Positions 42,168-55,520 are shown, counted from the stretch's first letter. The stretch: DNA of 64,000 nucleotides from Albitalea sp966211955 (GCA_966211955.1 CBIHOF010000001.1:1-64000), one strand, 5' to 3'. The notes: generated from the letters alone by a model not told the origin. Made by a program: numbers and translations.

Positions 42168-42767
42168 TCAGAAGCGACGGCGGCCCTTGAACGGCGGGCG
42201 GCCGCGCCAGTACTGGATCATCAGGAAGCCGCCGATCATGCCGCCCAGGTGGGCGAAGTGAGCGACGCCTTCCTGCGTGCCGGTGACACCGAAGAAAAGC
42301 TCCAGCGCACCGTAGCCGATCACCAGCGTCTTCGCCTTGAGCGGGATGGGCGGGATGATGAGCATCACCTGCCGGTTGGGGAAGAGCATGCCGAAGGCGA
42401 GCAGCAGGCCGAAGAGCGCACCCGACGCACCGAGGGTCGGGTATGGCGAGTTCAGCAGCCACGTCACGAGCAATTGCACCAGTGCTGCGCTGAGCAGGCT
42501 GGCCGTGTAGAACTGCATGTAGCGCTTCGGGCCCCACAGCCGCTCGAGCTCCTGCCCGAAGGTCCACAGGCCGATCATGTTGAAGAAGAGGTGGCCGAAG
42601 TTGCCATGCATGAACGCATAGGTCACGACCTGGAATGGCAGGAAGCCGTAGCTCAGTGGATACAGCGCGAGGAATCCGCTCAGCCGGTAGCCCGACAGCA
42701 TGTCGAGGAGGTAGGCCACGGTGTTGATGATGATCAACGCCCGGGTGATGGGAGGCAGCGGTGGCAT
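42168..42767 (-). CDS. Rhomboid-family intramembrane serine protease
   Basis: A 199-residue membrane protease with six transmembrane helices. The catalytic dyad is Ser115 in GASGALFG and His173 in FAHLGGMIGG. HGNFGHLFFNMIGLWTFGQELE gives the conserved helix-2 region with His and Asn. Rhomboids cut transmembrane segments within the bilayer. The short N-terminus lacks a cytosolic domain. It is next to the degenerate HtrA-like gene on the same strand (94 bp apart), and a shared envelope role is possible. Confidence 0.9.
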   Translation of the reverse strand: MPPLPPITRALIIINTVAYLLDMLSGYRLSGFLALYPLSYGFLPFQVVTYAFMHGNFGHLFFNMIGLWTFGQELERLWGPKRYMQFYTASLLSAALVQLLVTWLLNSPYPTLGASGALFGLLLAFGMLFPNRQVMLIIPPIPLKAKTLVIGYGALELFFGVTGTQEGVAHFAHLGGMIGGFLMIQYWRGRPPFKGRRRF

Positions 42768-42845
42768 GCTCGAGGAGACCTCAGTGCGACGGAAAGCGAA
42801 AGATAACCGCTTTCGGCGAAGAGGCGAGGAAGGTCGAGAAGGTCT

Positions 42846-42933
<88 letters not shown>

Positions 42934-43018
42934 CATGGGATGGAGCGTGGGTACGCGCTTGAGGGGCCGGATTATGGCACGCGCCACGCGCTTGGCCCGG
43001 CTCGGCGACAATCGACGA

Positions 43019-43936
43019 ATGGCCTCACGCAAGATCACGTACCCGAGCGTCGAAGACGTCATCGGCAACACCCCGCTGGTGCGCCTCGTGCGCCTGCCCG
43101 GCGTCGACAACGAGCAGCGCGGCAACGTCATCCTCGGCAAGCTCGAAGGCAACAACCCGGCGGGCTCGGTGAAAGACAGGCCGGCCATCAGCATGATCCG
43201 GCGCGCCGAGGAGCGCGGCGACATCAAGCCCGGCGACACGCTCATCGAGGCGACCTCCGGCAACACCGGCATTGCACTCGCGATGGCAGCCGCCATCCGC
43301 GGCTACCGCATGCTCCTGATCATGCCGGAGGACCTGAGCATTGAACGCGCGCAGACGATGAAGGCGTTCGGTGCAGAGCTGATCCTCACCCCGCGCTCCG
43401 GCGGCATGGAATACGCCCGCGACCTCGCCGAGCAGATGCAGCGCGACGGCAAGGGGCGCGTGCTCGACCAGTTCGCCAATGCCGACAACCCGCGCATTCA
43501 CTACGAGACCACCGGCCCCGAGCTCTGGCGCGACACCCATGGGCGCATCACGCACTTCGTGAGCGCGATGGGTACCACGGGCACCATCACCGGCACCTCG
43601 CGCTTCCTCAAGGAAAAGAGCAAGGACGTCCGAGTCATCGGCGCCCAGCCGGCGGAAGGTTCGCGCATCCCGGGCATCCGAAAGTGGCCCGAGGCCTACA
43701 TGCCCAAGATCTACGATCCGACCTGGATCGACGAGACGGTGCAGGTGAGCCAGAGCGATGCCGAGGACATGGCGCGCCGCCTCGCACGCGAGGAGGGCCT
43801 GTTCGCCGGCATCTCGGCCGCGGGGGCGTGCTGGGTGGCATTGGAGATCGCGAAGAAGGTCGAGAACGCGACCATCGTGTTCGTGGTGTGCGATCGCGGA
43901 GATCGCTATCTGTCGACGGGGGTGTTTCCCGCATGA
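43019..43936 (+). CDS. cysM: Cysteine synthase B
   Basis: A 305-residue PLP enzyme that makes cysteine from O-acetylserine and sulfide or S-sulfocysteine from thiosulfate. The cofactor Lys52 is in NNPAGSVKDRP, TSGNTGIALA binds the phosphate loop side, and SAMGTTGTITG follows. The CysM-specific Arg-rich region and short C-terminus (no long CysK tail) support CysM. The ATG at 43019 gives the family length. It overlaps the nudix gene by ATGA and leads a three-gene set with tusA-like sulfurtransferase. Confidence 0.9.
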   Translation: MASRKITYPSVEDVIGNTPLVRLVRLPGVDNEQRGNVILGKLEGNNPAGSVKDRPAISMIRRAEERGDIKPGDTLIEATSGNTGIALAMAAAIRGYRMLLIMPEDLSIERAQTMKAFGAELILTPRSGGMEYARDLAEQMQRDGKGRVLDQFANADNPRIHYETTGPELWRDTHGRITHFVSAMGTTGTITGTSRFLKEKSKDVRVIGAQPAEGSRIPGIRKWPEAYMPKIYDPTWIDETVQVSQSDAEDMARRLAREEGLFAGISAAGACWVALEIAKKVENATIVFVVCDRGDRYLSTGVFPA

Positions 43937-44499
43937 CGACAGCGCCGAACGCCTACAAGTTCTGCCCGCAGTGCGCGACGGAACTGCGCCACATCACCCA
44001 AGAAGAAGACGGCGGGCCGAAGAGCCGCCTGCGCTGCCCCGCTTGTGGATGGACGCATTGGAACAACCCGACGCCCGTGCTGGCCGCGGTGATCGAGCTG
44101 GCGGACCAGGGGGGCCAGGTGCTGCTCGCGCGCAATGCCGCGTGGCCGGGCAAGTTCTACGGTCTGATCACCGGCTTCATGGAAGCAGGCGAGACGCCCG
44201 AGGAAGGCATCACGCGCGAGGTGGCGGAAGAAACCTCGCTCACCGTCGATGCGCTCAAGCTCATCGGCGTGTATGACTTCCAGCGCATGAACCAGATCAT
44301 CATTGCCTACCACGCAATGGCACGCGGCGAGATCAAGCTGTCGCCCGAGCTGGTCGAGTACAAGACTTACCCGCCCGAGAGCGTGCGCTGCTGGCCGGCA
44401 GGCACCGGCTATGCGCTCGCGGACTGGCTCAAGTCGCGCGGCATCACGCCGCAGTTCATGGACTTGCCGCCGCGGCCGGCATCCACTGAAAAGCAGTGA
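43933..44499 (+). CDS. Nudix hydrolase with zinc ribbon (NudC-like)
   Basis: A 188-residue hydrolase. An N-terminal zinc ribbon (CPQC and CPAC, about 12-45) is followed by the Nudix domain: GFMEAGETPEEGITREVAEETSL is the Nudix box and supplies the metal-binding glutamates. This ribbon plus box is the C-terminal half of NudC/NADH pyrophosphatase, so NAD(H) or NAD-capped RNA is a likely substrate, but specificity cannot be fixed. It begins inside the cysM stop and overlaps the sulfurtransferase ribosome-site region. Confidence 0.85.
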   Translation: MTTAPNAYKFCPQCATELRHITQEEDGGPKSRLRCPACGWTHWNNPTPVLAAVIELADQGGQVLLARNAAWPGKFYGLITGFMEAGETPEEGITREVAEETSLTVDALKLIGVYDFQRMNQIIIAYHAMARGEIKLSPELVEYKTYPPESVRCWPAGTGYALADWLKSRGITPQFMDLPPRPASTEKQ

Positions 44500-44513
44500 A
44501 CGAGGACCACGCG

Positions 44514-44741
44514 ATGGATGCGAACAAGGAAATCGATACCCGCGGGCTGAACTGCCCTCTGCCCATCCTCAAGGCGAAGAAGGCCCTGTCCGAGATGGCC
44601 AGCGGCGAGGTGCTGAAAGTGGTCGCGACCGACCCGGGGTCGGTGCGCGACTTCCAGGCCTTCGCACGGCAGACGGGCAACGAACTCGTGGAGCAGTCGT
44701 CTGCCAACGACGAGTTCGTGCACTACCTGCGCCGGCGCTGA
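44514..44741 (+). CDS. TusA-family sulfurtransferase
   Basis: A 75-residue protein with the TusA/SirA signature RGLNCPLPILKAKKAL, whose Cys carries persulfide sulfur. Homologues pass sulfur for tRNA thiolation or other sulfur trafficking. A GAGGA site precedes the ATG at 44514; a GTG at 44496 is less likely. The gene follows cysM-nudix by 14 bp, which fits a sulfur-assimilation context. The full tus system is not here. Confidence 0.88.
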   Translation: MDANKEIDTRGLNCPLPILKAKKALSEMASGEVLKVVATDPGSVRDFQAFARQTGNELVEQSSANDEFVHYLRRR

Positions 44742-44769
44742 AGCGCGCCGGGTGCCGGTCGACTCTTCG

Positions 44770-45636
44770 TCAGATCTCGAGGTTCTTCAGGTATTCGCGG
44801 AAGCCCGGGCCGAGCTGCGGATGCTGCAGTGCGAGCTCGACGTTGGCCTGCAGGAAACCTTCCTTGCTGCCGCAGTCGTAACGCTTGCCTTCGTAGCGGT
44901 AGGCAAACACCTTCTCGCGGCGCAGCAGCCCCGCGATGCCGTCGGTGAGCTGGATCTCGCCGCCCACGCCGCGCGGCTGGTTGGCGATCTCGTGGAACAC
45001 GCCGGGCGTGAGGATGTACCGGCCCGCCACGCCCAGGCGCGACGGCGCGGCCTCGGGCGCCGGCTTCTCGACGATGCGGCTCACGTCCATCACCTTGTCG
45101 TTGACCTGCGTGCCCGCGCAGATGCCGTAGCGGCGGGTGTGTTCAGCCGGCACTTCCTGCACCGCCAGAATGGACGCGCGCCACTCGTTGAACTGCTCCA
45201 CCATCTGTTTCAACACGGGGGGCTGCCCTACCATCAGGTCGTCGGCCAGCAGCACCGCAAACGGGTTGTTGCCCACCAGCCGCTGTGCGCACAACACCGC
45301 GTGGCCGAGGCCAAGCGCCTGGGCTTGGCGCACGTAGATGCACTCCATGTCGTCGGGCTTCACACCGCGAACGACGTCAAGAAGTTCTTGTTTTCCCGCC
45401 TGTTCGAGGGCTACCTCCAGCTCGAAAGTCATGTCAAAGTGGTCTTCAATGGGTCGCTTGTGGCGCCCCGTGACGAAGATCATCTCGCGCACGCCGGCCG
45501 CGTAAGCTTCCTCGACCGCGTACTGGATCAGGGGCTTGTCGACAACAGGCAGCATTTCTTTCGGCTGTGCCTTGGTGGCGGGAAGAAAACGGGTGCCAAG
45601 ACCAGCCACAGGAAAGATCGCTTTGTTGACCAACAT
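44770..45636 (-). CDS. galU: UTP--glucose-1-phosphate uridylyltransferase
   Basis: A 288-residue cytoplasmic enzyme that makes UDP-glucose for polysaccharides and lipopolysaccharide. The nucleotide-binding start IFPVAGLGTRFLPATKA and KEMLPVVDKPLIQY are diagnostic, followed by VLLADDLM, which binds the metal, and GGEIQLTDGIA. The ATG at 45636 matches the family start. It is convergent with the sulfurtransferase gene and divergent from the hydroxyacid-dehydrogenase-like gene. Confidence 0.94.
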   Translation of the reverse strand: MLVNKAIFPVAGLGTRFLPATKAQPKEMLPVVDKPLIQYAVEEAYAAGVREMIFVTGRHKRPIEDHFDMTFELEVALEQAGKQELLDVVRGVKPDDMECIYVRQAQALGLGHAVLCAQRLVGNNPFAVLLADDLMVGQPPVLKQMVEQFNEWRASILAVQEVPAEHTRRYGICAGTQVNDKVMDVSRIVEKPAPEAAPSRLGVAGRYILTPGVFHEIANQPRGVGGEIQLTDGIAGLLRREKVFAYRYEGKRYDCGSKEGFLQANVELALQHPQLGPGFREYLKNLEI

Positions 45637-45729
45637 TTCCTTACAATCTCCTGAGAAAAGGTGAAAAAGGCGTTCGGGCCATTCTGGCATGAGCGAAACA
45701 CCTCATTGAGCTGCTGCGGCATTTGTTGC

Positions 45730-46707
45730 ATGGACTTGCTGATCGTCGAACCCCTGGAGGATGAAGTCACGCAGTGGCTCAGCGCGCGACATACCGTCCG
45801 CTATGCGCCCGAGCTCGGGCGTGACGCGCGCGAGTTCCGCAAGGCGCTGTACAACGTGCGTGCGCTCGTGCTCCCACCGTCCGTCTCGCTGGACCAGCAG
45901 GCATTGCACTACGCGCCCGTGCTGCGCGTGGTGGGCCGCGTCAGCTCCGGCGTCGAGAACATCGACCTCGATGCTTGCGCGCGTGCCGGTGTCGAGGTGG
46001 TGAGAAGCGTGACCGCCACGGCGCAGGCCGAGGCCGAATTCATGATCGGCGCGTTGCTGTCGCTCTTGCGCCGCGTTCCCGTCGTGGGTTCGGATGGTCT
46101 TCAGGTGGGCCGGGAGCTGAGTGCTTGTACCGTGGGCATGATCGGCATGGCGCCCGCCGCGCGCTCGATGTCGCAGCTGCTCGCCGCCTTCGGCTCCAAG
46201 GTGGTGGGCTACGACCCGTCGCTGCACGCGAGCGACCCGGTGTGGGACCGCTGGCGCGTCAAGCCGCTGGGCCTGCGGGAACTGCTCGAGACCTGTGACG
46301 CGGTATGCGTGCAGCTCCACTACTTCAGCCGCTATCACGGCTTGCTGGGCGAACGCTTCCTGCCCTTCTCCAAGCCCGATCAGGTCATCGTGAGCATTGC
46401 GCACTCGGGACTGTTCGATGAGCACGCTTTGGCCCATGCGCTGAACAGCGGTCGCGTGGCCGCTGCCTGGCTCGACAGCCTCGAACCTGGATGGCTCGAT
46501 GAGGGCCGTCCGCTCGCGGGCAACGCCACGCTGCAGATCACACCGCGTGTGGCCAGCACGACGCGCGAGTCGCGACTGCGCAGTGCCTGGGCCGTGGCCA
46601 AGCGCATCGACGAGCTGCTGACGCTCACGCCGGCAGCTCAGCCTGAATTCAAGTCGACGTCGCCAGGCGTTTCACTTGATCTAGCAGACGGTCCCGTGTC
46701 GCCGTAA
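45730..46707 (+). CDS. D-2-hydroxyacid dehydrogenase-like protein, catalytic residues changed
   Basis: A 325-residue two-domain protein of the D-isomer-specific 2-hydroxyacid dehydrogenase family. Residues RVSSGVENIDLDAC and VGMIGMAPAARSM (a poor GxGxxG loop) show the fold. The catalytic Arg of the usual NTARG is replaced (SIAHSG, Ser226) and the catalytic His of TPH is Arg273 (ITPRVAS). It may be non-catalytic or use other chemistry. Its 3' end overlaps valS by 59 bp, tail to tail. Start at ATG 45730; a far upstream in-frame start is not family-like. Confidence 0.75.
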   Translation: MDLLIVEPLEDEVTQWLSARHTVRYAPELGRDAREFRKALYNVRALVLPPSVSLDQQALHYAPVLRVVGRVSSGVENIDLDACARAGVEVVRSVTATAQAEAEFMIGALLSLLRRVPVVGSDGLQVGRELSACTVGMIGMAPAARSMSQLLAAFGSKVVGYDPSLHASDPVWDRWRVKPLGLRELLETCDAVCVQLHYFSRYHGLLGERFLPFSKPDQVIVSIAHSGLFDEHALAHALNSGRVAAAWLDSLEPGWLDEGRPLAGNATLQITPRVASTTRESRLRSAWAVAKRIDELLTLTPAAQPEFKSTSPGVSLDLADGPVSP

Positions 46708-49495
46708 ATTCGGCCACACGCTGCTTCGCCTCGGCCACCACTTCCGGCTTGGCGCGCGCGACGAAGCTTTCATTCGCGAGCTTGGCATTGGCCTTGGCGA
46801 TCTCGCCGTCCAGACGGTTGGTCTCCTTGGTCAGGCGCTCGACCTCGGCGGCAACATCGATTTCCACGTGCAGCGCCATGCGCACATCGCCGGACACCGC
46901 CACGGGTGACACGCCTGCGGCTTTCGCGAACTCCGCCTCGTCGGTGAAGAGTTTCACCTCGGCCGCCTTGGCCAAGGTCTTGATGACAGGTGCCGCAGCA
47001 TTGAGGAAGGCTGCATCCCCGATGGCATAAAGCGGCACGCGCTCCGCGGGCGACAGGTTCATCTCGCTGCGCAGGCTGCGCGTCGCGTTCAGCACTTCCT
47101 TCAGCCGCGCCATCCACGCATCGGCTTGCGCGTCGATGCGATCGGGCTGCGACTTGGGGTAGGGCGACACGACGATGCCGAAGCGATCGTCCGCAGCCTT
47201 GCGGCCGGCCACTGGCGCCACACGCTCCCACAGCTCGGCGGTGATGAACGGCGCAATCGGATGCAGCAGGCGCAGCGTCGCCTCCAGAACGCGGATCAAC
47301 GTGCGCCGCGTGGCGCGTTGCTGCGCTTCATCGCCGGTCTGGATCTGCACCTTCGCGATCTCGATGTACCAGTCGCAGTACTCTTCCCACACGAACTGGT
47401 AGATCGCGCTGGAGACGAGGTCGAGCCGGTATTCGGCAAAGCCCTTTTCGACCGCCGCTTCCACGCGTTGCAGCTCGCTCGTGATCCAGCGGTCGGCCGC
47501 GGAGAAGCTCAGGTAGCCATGGAAGGGCCCGCCCGGCGCGCACTCTTCCTTCGAATGCTCCTTCAATCCGCAATCAAGGCCTTCGCAGTTGGAGAGCACG
47601 AACTTGGTCGCGTTCCAGAGCTTGTTGCAGAAATTGCGATAGCCCTCGCAACGCTTCGTGTCGAAGTTGATATCGCGGCCGAGGCTCGCGTAGCTCGCCA
47701 TCGTGAGTCGCAGCGCGTCCGAGCCGAAGGCGGGGATGCCTTCCGGAAACTCCTTCTCCACGCGCTTGGCCACCTTGGGCGCTGTCTCCGGCTTGCGCAA
47801 GCCCACGGTGGACTTGCGGATCAGCTCGTCCAGCGGCACGCCCTGGATCAAGTCCACCGGGTCCAGCACGTTGCCTTCGCTCTTGCTCATCTTCTGGCCA
47901 TGCGAGTCGCGCACGAGGCCATGGATGTACACGTCGCGGAAGGGCACGCGGCCGGTGAAGTGCACCGTCATCATGATCATCCGGGCGACCCAGAAGAAGA
48001 TGATGTCGAAGCCGGTCACGAGCACGGTGGACGGCAGGAAGAGGTCCATCTCCTTCGTCTGCTCAGGCCAGCCGAGCGTGGAGAAGGGAACGAGTGCCGA
48101 TGAATACCAGGTGTCCAGCACGTCGTCGTCGCGGCGCAGCTCGCCCTTGTAGCCGGCGGCGTCGGCCTTGGCACGCGCTTCGTCCTCGTCGTGCGCAACG
48201 AAGAGCTCGCCGCCGGTGCCGTACCACGCCGGAATCTGATGGCCCCACCACAGCTGGCGCGAGATGCACCAGTCCTGGATGTTCTTCATCCACTGGTTGT
48301 AGGTGTTGACCCATTGCTCAGGCACGAAGCGCACGCGGCCGTCCTGCACCACCTCCACCGCCTTCTCGGCGATGGACTTGCCGTCGCGGCCCGGCTTGCT
48401 CATGGCCACGAACCATTGATCGGTGAGCATCGGCTCGATGACCTGGCCCGTGCGTTCGCAGCGCGGCACCATCAGCTTGTGCTTCTTCACCTCGACGAGG
48501 AAGCCCTGCGCCTCGAGATCGGCCACGATCTTCTTGCGCGCGACGAAGCGGTCGAGGCCGCGGTAGGCCTCGGGCGCGTTGTCGTTGATCTTCGCGTCCA
48601 GCGTCAGCACGCCGATGACCGGCAGGCCGTGGCGGATACCGACTGCGTTGTCGTTCACGTCATGCGCCGGCGTCACCTTCACCACGCCCGTGCCGAACTC
48701 GCGGTCCACGTAGTCGTCGGCGATGACGGGAATCGTGCGGCCGCACAGCGGCAAGCTCACCTGCTTGCCGATCAAATGCTTGTAGCGATCATCCTCGGGG
48801 TGGACCATCACGGCGGTGTCGCCGAGCATGGTCTCCGGCCGCGTGGTGGCCACCACCAACTCGCCCGAACCATCGGCAAGCGGATAGCGGATGTGCCAGA
48901 GAAATCCATCTTCTTCCTCGCTCGACACCTCGAGATCGGACACCGCGGACTTGAGCACCGGGTCCCAGTTGACCATGCGCTTGCCGCGGTAGATGAGGCC
49001 TTCGTCGTACAGCTTCACGAAAGTGTCGGTGACCACGTCCGACAGCTTCGGGTCGAGCGTGAAGTATTCGTGCTGCCAGCTCACGCTGTCGCCGAGGCGC
49101 CGCATCTGCTGGGTGATGGTGTTGCCGCTGTGCTGCTTCCACTCCCACACCCGCGCCACGAAATTCTTGCGGCCGAGGTCATGGCGCGACTGGCCTTGCT
49201 CCACCAATTGCCGCTCAACCACGATCTGCGTCGCGATGCCCGCATGGTCGGTGCCCGGCACCCAGAGCGTGTTGAAGCCCTTCATGCGGTGGTAGCGCGT
49301 CAACGAGTCCATGATGGTCTGGTTGAATGCGTGGCCCATGTGCAGCGTGCCCGTGACGTTGGGGGGCGGCAGCTGGATGGAGAACGAGGGCTTGTTCTCG
49401 TCGAGCGAGGGCGCATAGACGCCACTCTGCTCCCACAGCGGCGCCCAATGGGCTTCGATGGCGGCGGGCTCGAATGACTTGGCTAGTTCGCTCAT
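46649..49495 (-). CDS. valS: Valine--tRNA ligase
   Basis: A 948-residue class I synthetase. HIGH motif TGTLHMGHAFN near residue 48, an editing domain inserted at about 190-350, KMSKS motif GQKMSKSEGNVLDP near residue 530, an anticodon-binding helical domain and a C-terminal coiled coil (about 880-948) with RLTKETNRLDGEIAKA. Length and order agree with proteobacterial ValRS. Single gene, divergent from nothing close: guaC lies beyond its start on the same strand. Confidence 0.95.
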   Translation of the reverse strand: MSELAKSFEPAAIEAHWAPLWEQSGVYAPSLDENKPSFSIQLPPPNVTGTLHMGHAFNQTIMDSLTRYHRMKGFNTLWVPGTDHAGIATQIVVERQLVEQGQSRHDLGRKNFVARVWEWKQHSGNTITQQMRRLGDSVSWQHEYFTLDPKLSDVVTDTFVKLYDEGLIYRGKRMVNWDPVLKSAVSDLEVSSEEEDGFLWHIRYPLADGSGELVVATTRPETMLGDTAVMVHPEDDRYKHLIGKQVSLPLCGRTIPVIADDYVDREFGTGVVKVTPAHDVNDNAVGIRHGLPVIGVLTLDAKINDNAPEAYRGLDRFVARKKIVADLEAQGFLVEVKKHKLMVPRCERTGQVIEPMLTDQWFVAMSKPGRDGKSIAEKAVEVVQDGRVRFVPEQWVNTYNQWMKNIQDWCISRQLWWGHQIPAWYGTGGELFVAHDEDEARAKADAAGYKGELRRDDDVLDTWYSSALVPFSTLGWPEQTKEMDLFLPSTVLVTGFDIIFFWVARMIMMTVHFTGRVPFRDVYIHGLVRDSHGQKMSKSEGNVLDPVDLIQGVPLDELIRKSTVGLRKPETAPKVAKRVEKEFPEGIPAFGSDALRLTMASYASLGRDINFDTKRCEGYRNFCNKLWNATKFVLSNCEGLDCGLKEHSKEECAPGGPFHGYLSFSAADRWITSELQRVEAAVEKGFAEYRLDLVSSAIYQFVWEEYCDWYIEIAKVQIQTGDEAQQRATRRTLIRVLEATLRLLHPIAPFITAELWERVAPVAGRKAADDRFGIVVSPYPKSQPDRIDAQADAWMARLKEVLNATRSLRSEMNLSPAERVPLYAIGDAAFLNAAAPVIKTLAKAAEVKLFTDEAEFAKAAGVSPVAVSGDVRMALHVEIDVAAEVERLTKETNRLDGEIAKANAKLANESFVARAKPEVVAEAKQRVAEFTATRDRLLDQVKRLATST

Positions 49496-49590
49496 GGGGA
49501 AAACGGGGCTGTCCGCGGGGTGCGGAAGGGTTGAACAGGGGGGAGGGGCGATTGTAGGTGGGCACCGCCATCGCCGGTGCCGCGCACGCG

Positions 49591-50568
49591 CTACATGAAC
49601 AAGTGCTCGCCCGCGTTGTCCCCGCCCAGCACGACGTAGTTCACCTTGCGGATGTCTGCGAGTCTCGTGCCGCCCGAGTACGAGATCGAGCTCTGCACGT
49701 CCTCGCGCATCTCGCGCAGGGTCTCGGCGAGTGTGCCCTTCACCGGCTCGAGGATGCGCTTGCCTTCGACGTGCTTGTACTCGCCCTTGTTGAAGTCAGA
49801 CGCGCTGCCGTAGTACTCCTTGAACAGCTTGCCATCGACTTCCACCGTGCGGCCGGGCGATTCCTCCAGGCCTGCGAACAGCGAGCCGATCATCACCATG
49901 CAGGCCCCGAAGCGCACGCTCTTGGCGATGTCGCCGTGGTCGCGGATACCGCCGTCGGCAATGATGGGCTTGGTCGCCACGCGCGCGCACCACTTCAGCG
50001 CCGACAGCTGCCAGCCGCCGGTGCCAAAGCCCGTCTTCAGCCGGGTGATGCACACCTTGCCCGGGCCGATGCCCACCTTGGTCGCGTCCGCGCCCCAGTT
50101 CTCCAGGTCGATCACCGCCTCGGGTGTGCCGACGTTGCCGGCGATGACGAAGGTGCCCGGCAGCTTCTGCTTGATGTGCTCGATCATCCGGCGCACGGTT
50201 TCCGCGTGGCCGTGGGCGATGTCGATGGTGATGTAGTCCACCCGCACGCCCTCGGCGGCGAGCCGGTCGATCACCGCGTGGTCCGCGTCCTTCACGCCCG
50301 AGCTGATCGAGACGAACAGCCCCTTCTCATTCATGCGCCTAGCATACGCCACGTTGTCGAGGTCGAACCGGTGCATCACGTAGAAGTAGCCGTTGGCTGC
50401 CAACCATTCGGTGATGGGTTCGTCCACCACCGTCTTCATGTTGGCCGGCACCACCGGCAGCTTGAAGCTGCGGCCGCCGAACTCCACCGAGGCATCGCAT
50501 TCGCTGCGGCTTTGCACGCGGCACTTGCGCGGCAAGAGGAGGACGTTGTCGTAATCGAAGATTTCCAT
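49591..50568 (-). CDS. guaC: GMP reductase
   Basis: A 325-residue TIM-barrel enzyme that converts GMP to IMP with NADPH. The catalytic loop GPGKVCITRLKTGFG holds Cys173, followed by ADGGIRDHGDIAK and MIGSLFAGLEESPG for phosphate binding. It lacks CBS domains, which separates it from IMP dehydrogenase. The Arg-Leu-Lys after ITR and the short length support GMP reductase of the shorter (type 2) class. The start at 50568 is the family N-terminus (MEIFDYDNVLLLP). Confidence 0.92.
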   Translation of the reverse strand: MEIFDYDNVLLLPRKCRVQSRSECDASVEFGGRSFKLPVVPANMKTVVDEPITEWLAANGYFYVMHRFDLDNVAYARRMNEKGLFVSISSGVKDADHAVIDRLAAEGVRVDYITIDIAHGHAETVRRMIEHIKQKLPGTFVIAGNVGTPEAVIDLENWGADATKVGIGPGKVCITRLKTGFGTGGWQLSALKWCARVATKPIIADGGIRDHGDIAKSVRFGACMVMIGSLFAGLEESPGRTVEVDGKLFKEYYGSASDFNKGEYKHVEGKRILEPVKGTLAETLREMREDVQSSISYSGGTRLADIRKVNYVVLGGDNAGEHLFM

Positions 50569-50912
50569 GCATCGCGTGTCCGTTGGGGCCAGACGTTGGG
50601 CAGTGTCTGGACGAAGGCTGCGAGCGCTTGACTTGATCGTCCGGTGCATGTGCCGCGAGGCTGCGGGCACAAAAAACCGGGCGCCAAAATATGGGCCCGG
50701 TGGCGCATTCTACGCGCCGCCCACCGTGCGCCGATTGCGCTTCCAATGTCCCTTGAGACCCAGATCCCCCGCCTCGGGCGGGCGCCGCACCCCAAAGCGA
50801 GCGCAGCGACGCGCCCCCTCAAGCCACGCCCGCGGATCCGGCTCCGCCGGTCCGCCAGGTGGCGCCCCTCGGGGGCAGGAGCGCCAGCGACTGGGGGGCC
50901 GATAATCCATCG
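50569..50912. other. GC-rich intergenic stretch without a gene
   Basis: 344 bp between guaC and the helicase. It should hold the guaC promoter and leader. From about 50760 to 50900 it is very GC-rich with short inverted repeats such as CCGGCTCCGCCGG (50837-50849) and GCCCCTCGGGGGC, ending in ACTGGGGGGCC. No open frame shows family-like content. The pattern recalls the interspersed GC-rich repeats often found between genes in Burkholderiales; I cannot confirm copies elsewhere. Confidence 0.5.
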
Positions 50913-53342
<2,430 letters not shown>

Positions 53343-53438
53343 CGGCGGCGGCACGGCCGCCGGACCCCTAGCCTTAGGACTGCCCAGCGGGTTGGGCTTC
53401 ACCTAGATTCGCGGCTTCTGGTTGTTCGAGGAGTCCCC

Positions 53439-54128
53439 ATGAACCGCAAGCTGCCCACCGCCTTCGCCCTCACCATCGCCAGCGGCTGCGCCTTCGCCGT
53501 GCCCACCCCCGGGCAGGGCGATTGGGAGACCACGCTGCAGGCCCGCGACATCAACGGCGATGGCACCGTCGATGCGTTCTACGACACCACGCTGAACATC
53601 ACCTGGCTGGCAGACGCGAATGCCGGTGCGGGCGGCGCCTACGACGACGGCCCGAACACCACCGACGGCCGCATGACCTGGAACAACGCCATGAGCTGGG
53701 CCTCGGGCCTGGACGTCTACGGCGTCACCGGCTGGCGCTTGCCGACCATGAACGGCGGCTCGGCGAGCGCGTCGGAAATCTCGCACATGTACTGCGTGAC
53801 GCTGGGCGACTTTGGCCCCTGCAACCCGCTCACCACCACGGGCCCCGGCACCTGGGGCTTCACCAACACGGGCGATTTCCGAAACCTCGATTCCGAGTGG
53901 TACTGGACGGGGACGAGCGCTGATGCCGGGCCACCACCGACCGCCTACGCGTGGGCAGGCGACCCGATCTCGGCGTATCACACGGCGGAGCCTTACACCA
54001 GCCACAACCGGGCCTGGGCGGTGCGGGATGGCGATGTGTCGGTCGTGCCGGAGCCGCAAACCTATGCGCTGATGCTGCTCGGACTCGGAGCAGTCGGTAT
54101 TGCGGCGCGAAGAAAGCGCGGCGCTTGA
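53439..54128 (+). CDS. PEP-CTERM protein with DUF1566/Lcl-type domain
   Basis: A 229-residue exported protein with a signal peptide (1-20, cleavage near AFA). The body has LNITWLADANAG, MTWNNAMSWASGL, GWRLPTMNGG and SEWYWTGTSA, the pattern of the DUF1566/Lcl C-terminal fold (a C-type-lectin-like module seen in surface proteins). The C-terminus is VPEPQTYALM plus a hydrophobic helix and RRKRGA, an exosortase substrate signal. It follows the helicase by about 95 bp and is convergent with the DUF58 gene. Confidence 0.85.
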   Translation: MNRKLPTAFALTIASGCAFAVPTPGQGDWETTLQARDINGDGTVDAFYDTTLNITWLADANAGAGGAYDDGPNTTDGRMTWNNAMSWASGLDVYGVTGWRLPTMNGGSASASEISHMYCVTLGDFGPCNPLTTTGPGTWGFTNTGDFRNLDSEWYWTGTSADAGPPPTAYAWAGDPISAYHTAEPYTSHNRAWAVRDGDVSVVPEPQTYALMLLGLGAVGIAARRKRGA

Positions 54129-54142
54129 ACCGCGATTCAGCC

Positions 54143-55501
<1,359 letters not shown>

Positions 55502-55520
55502 GGCGTTCGCTGCCTTCGGC

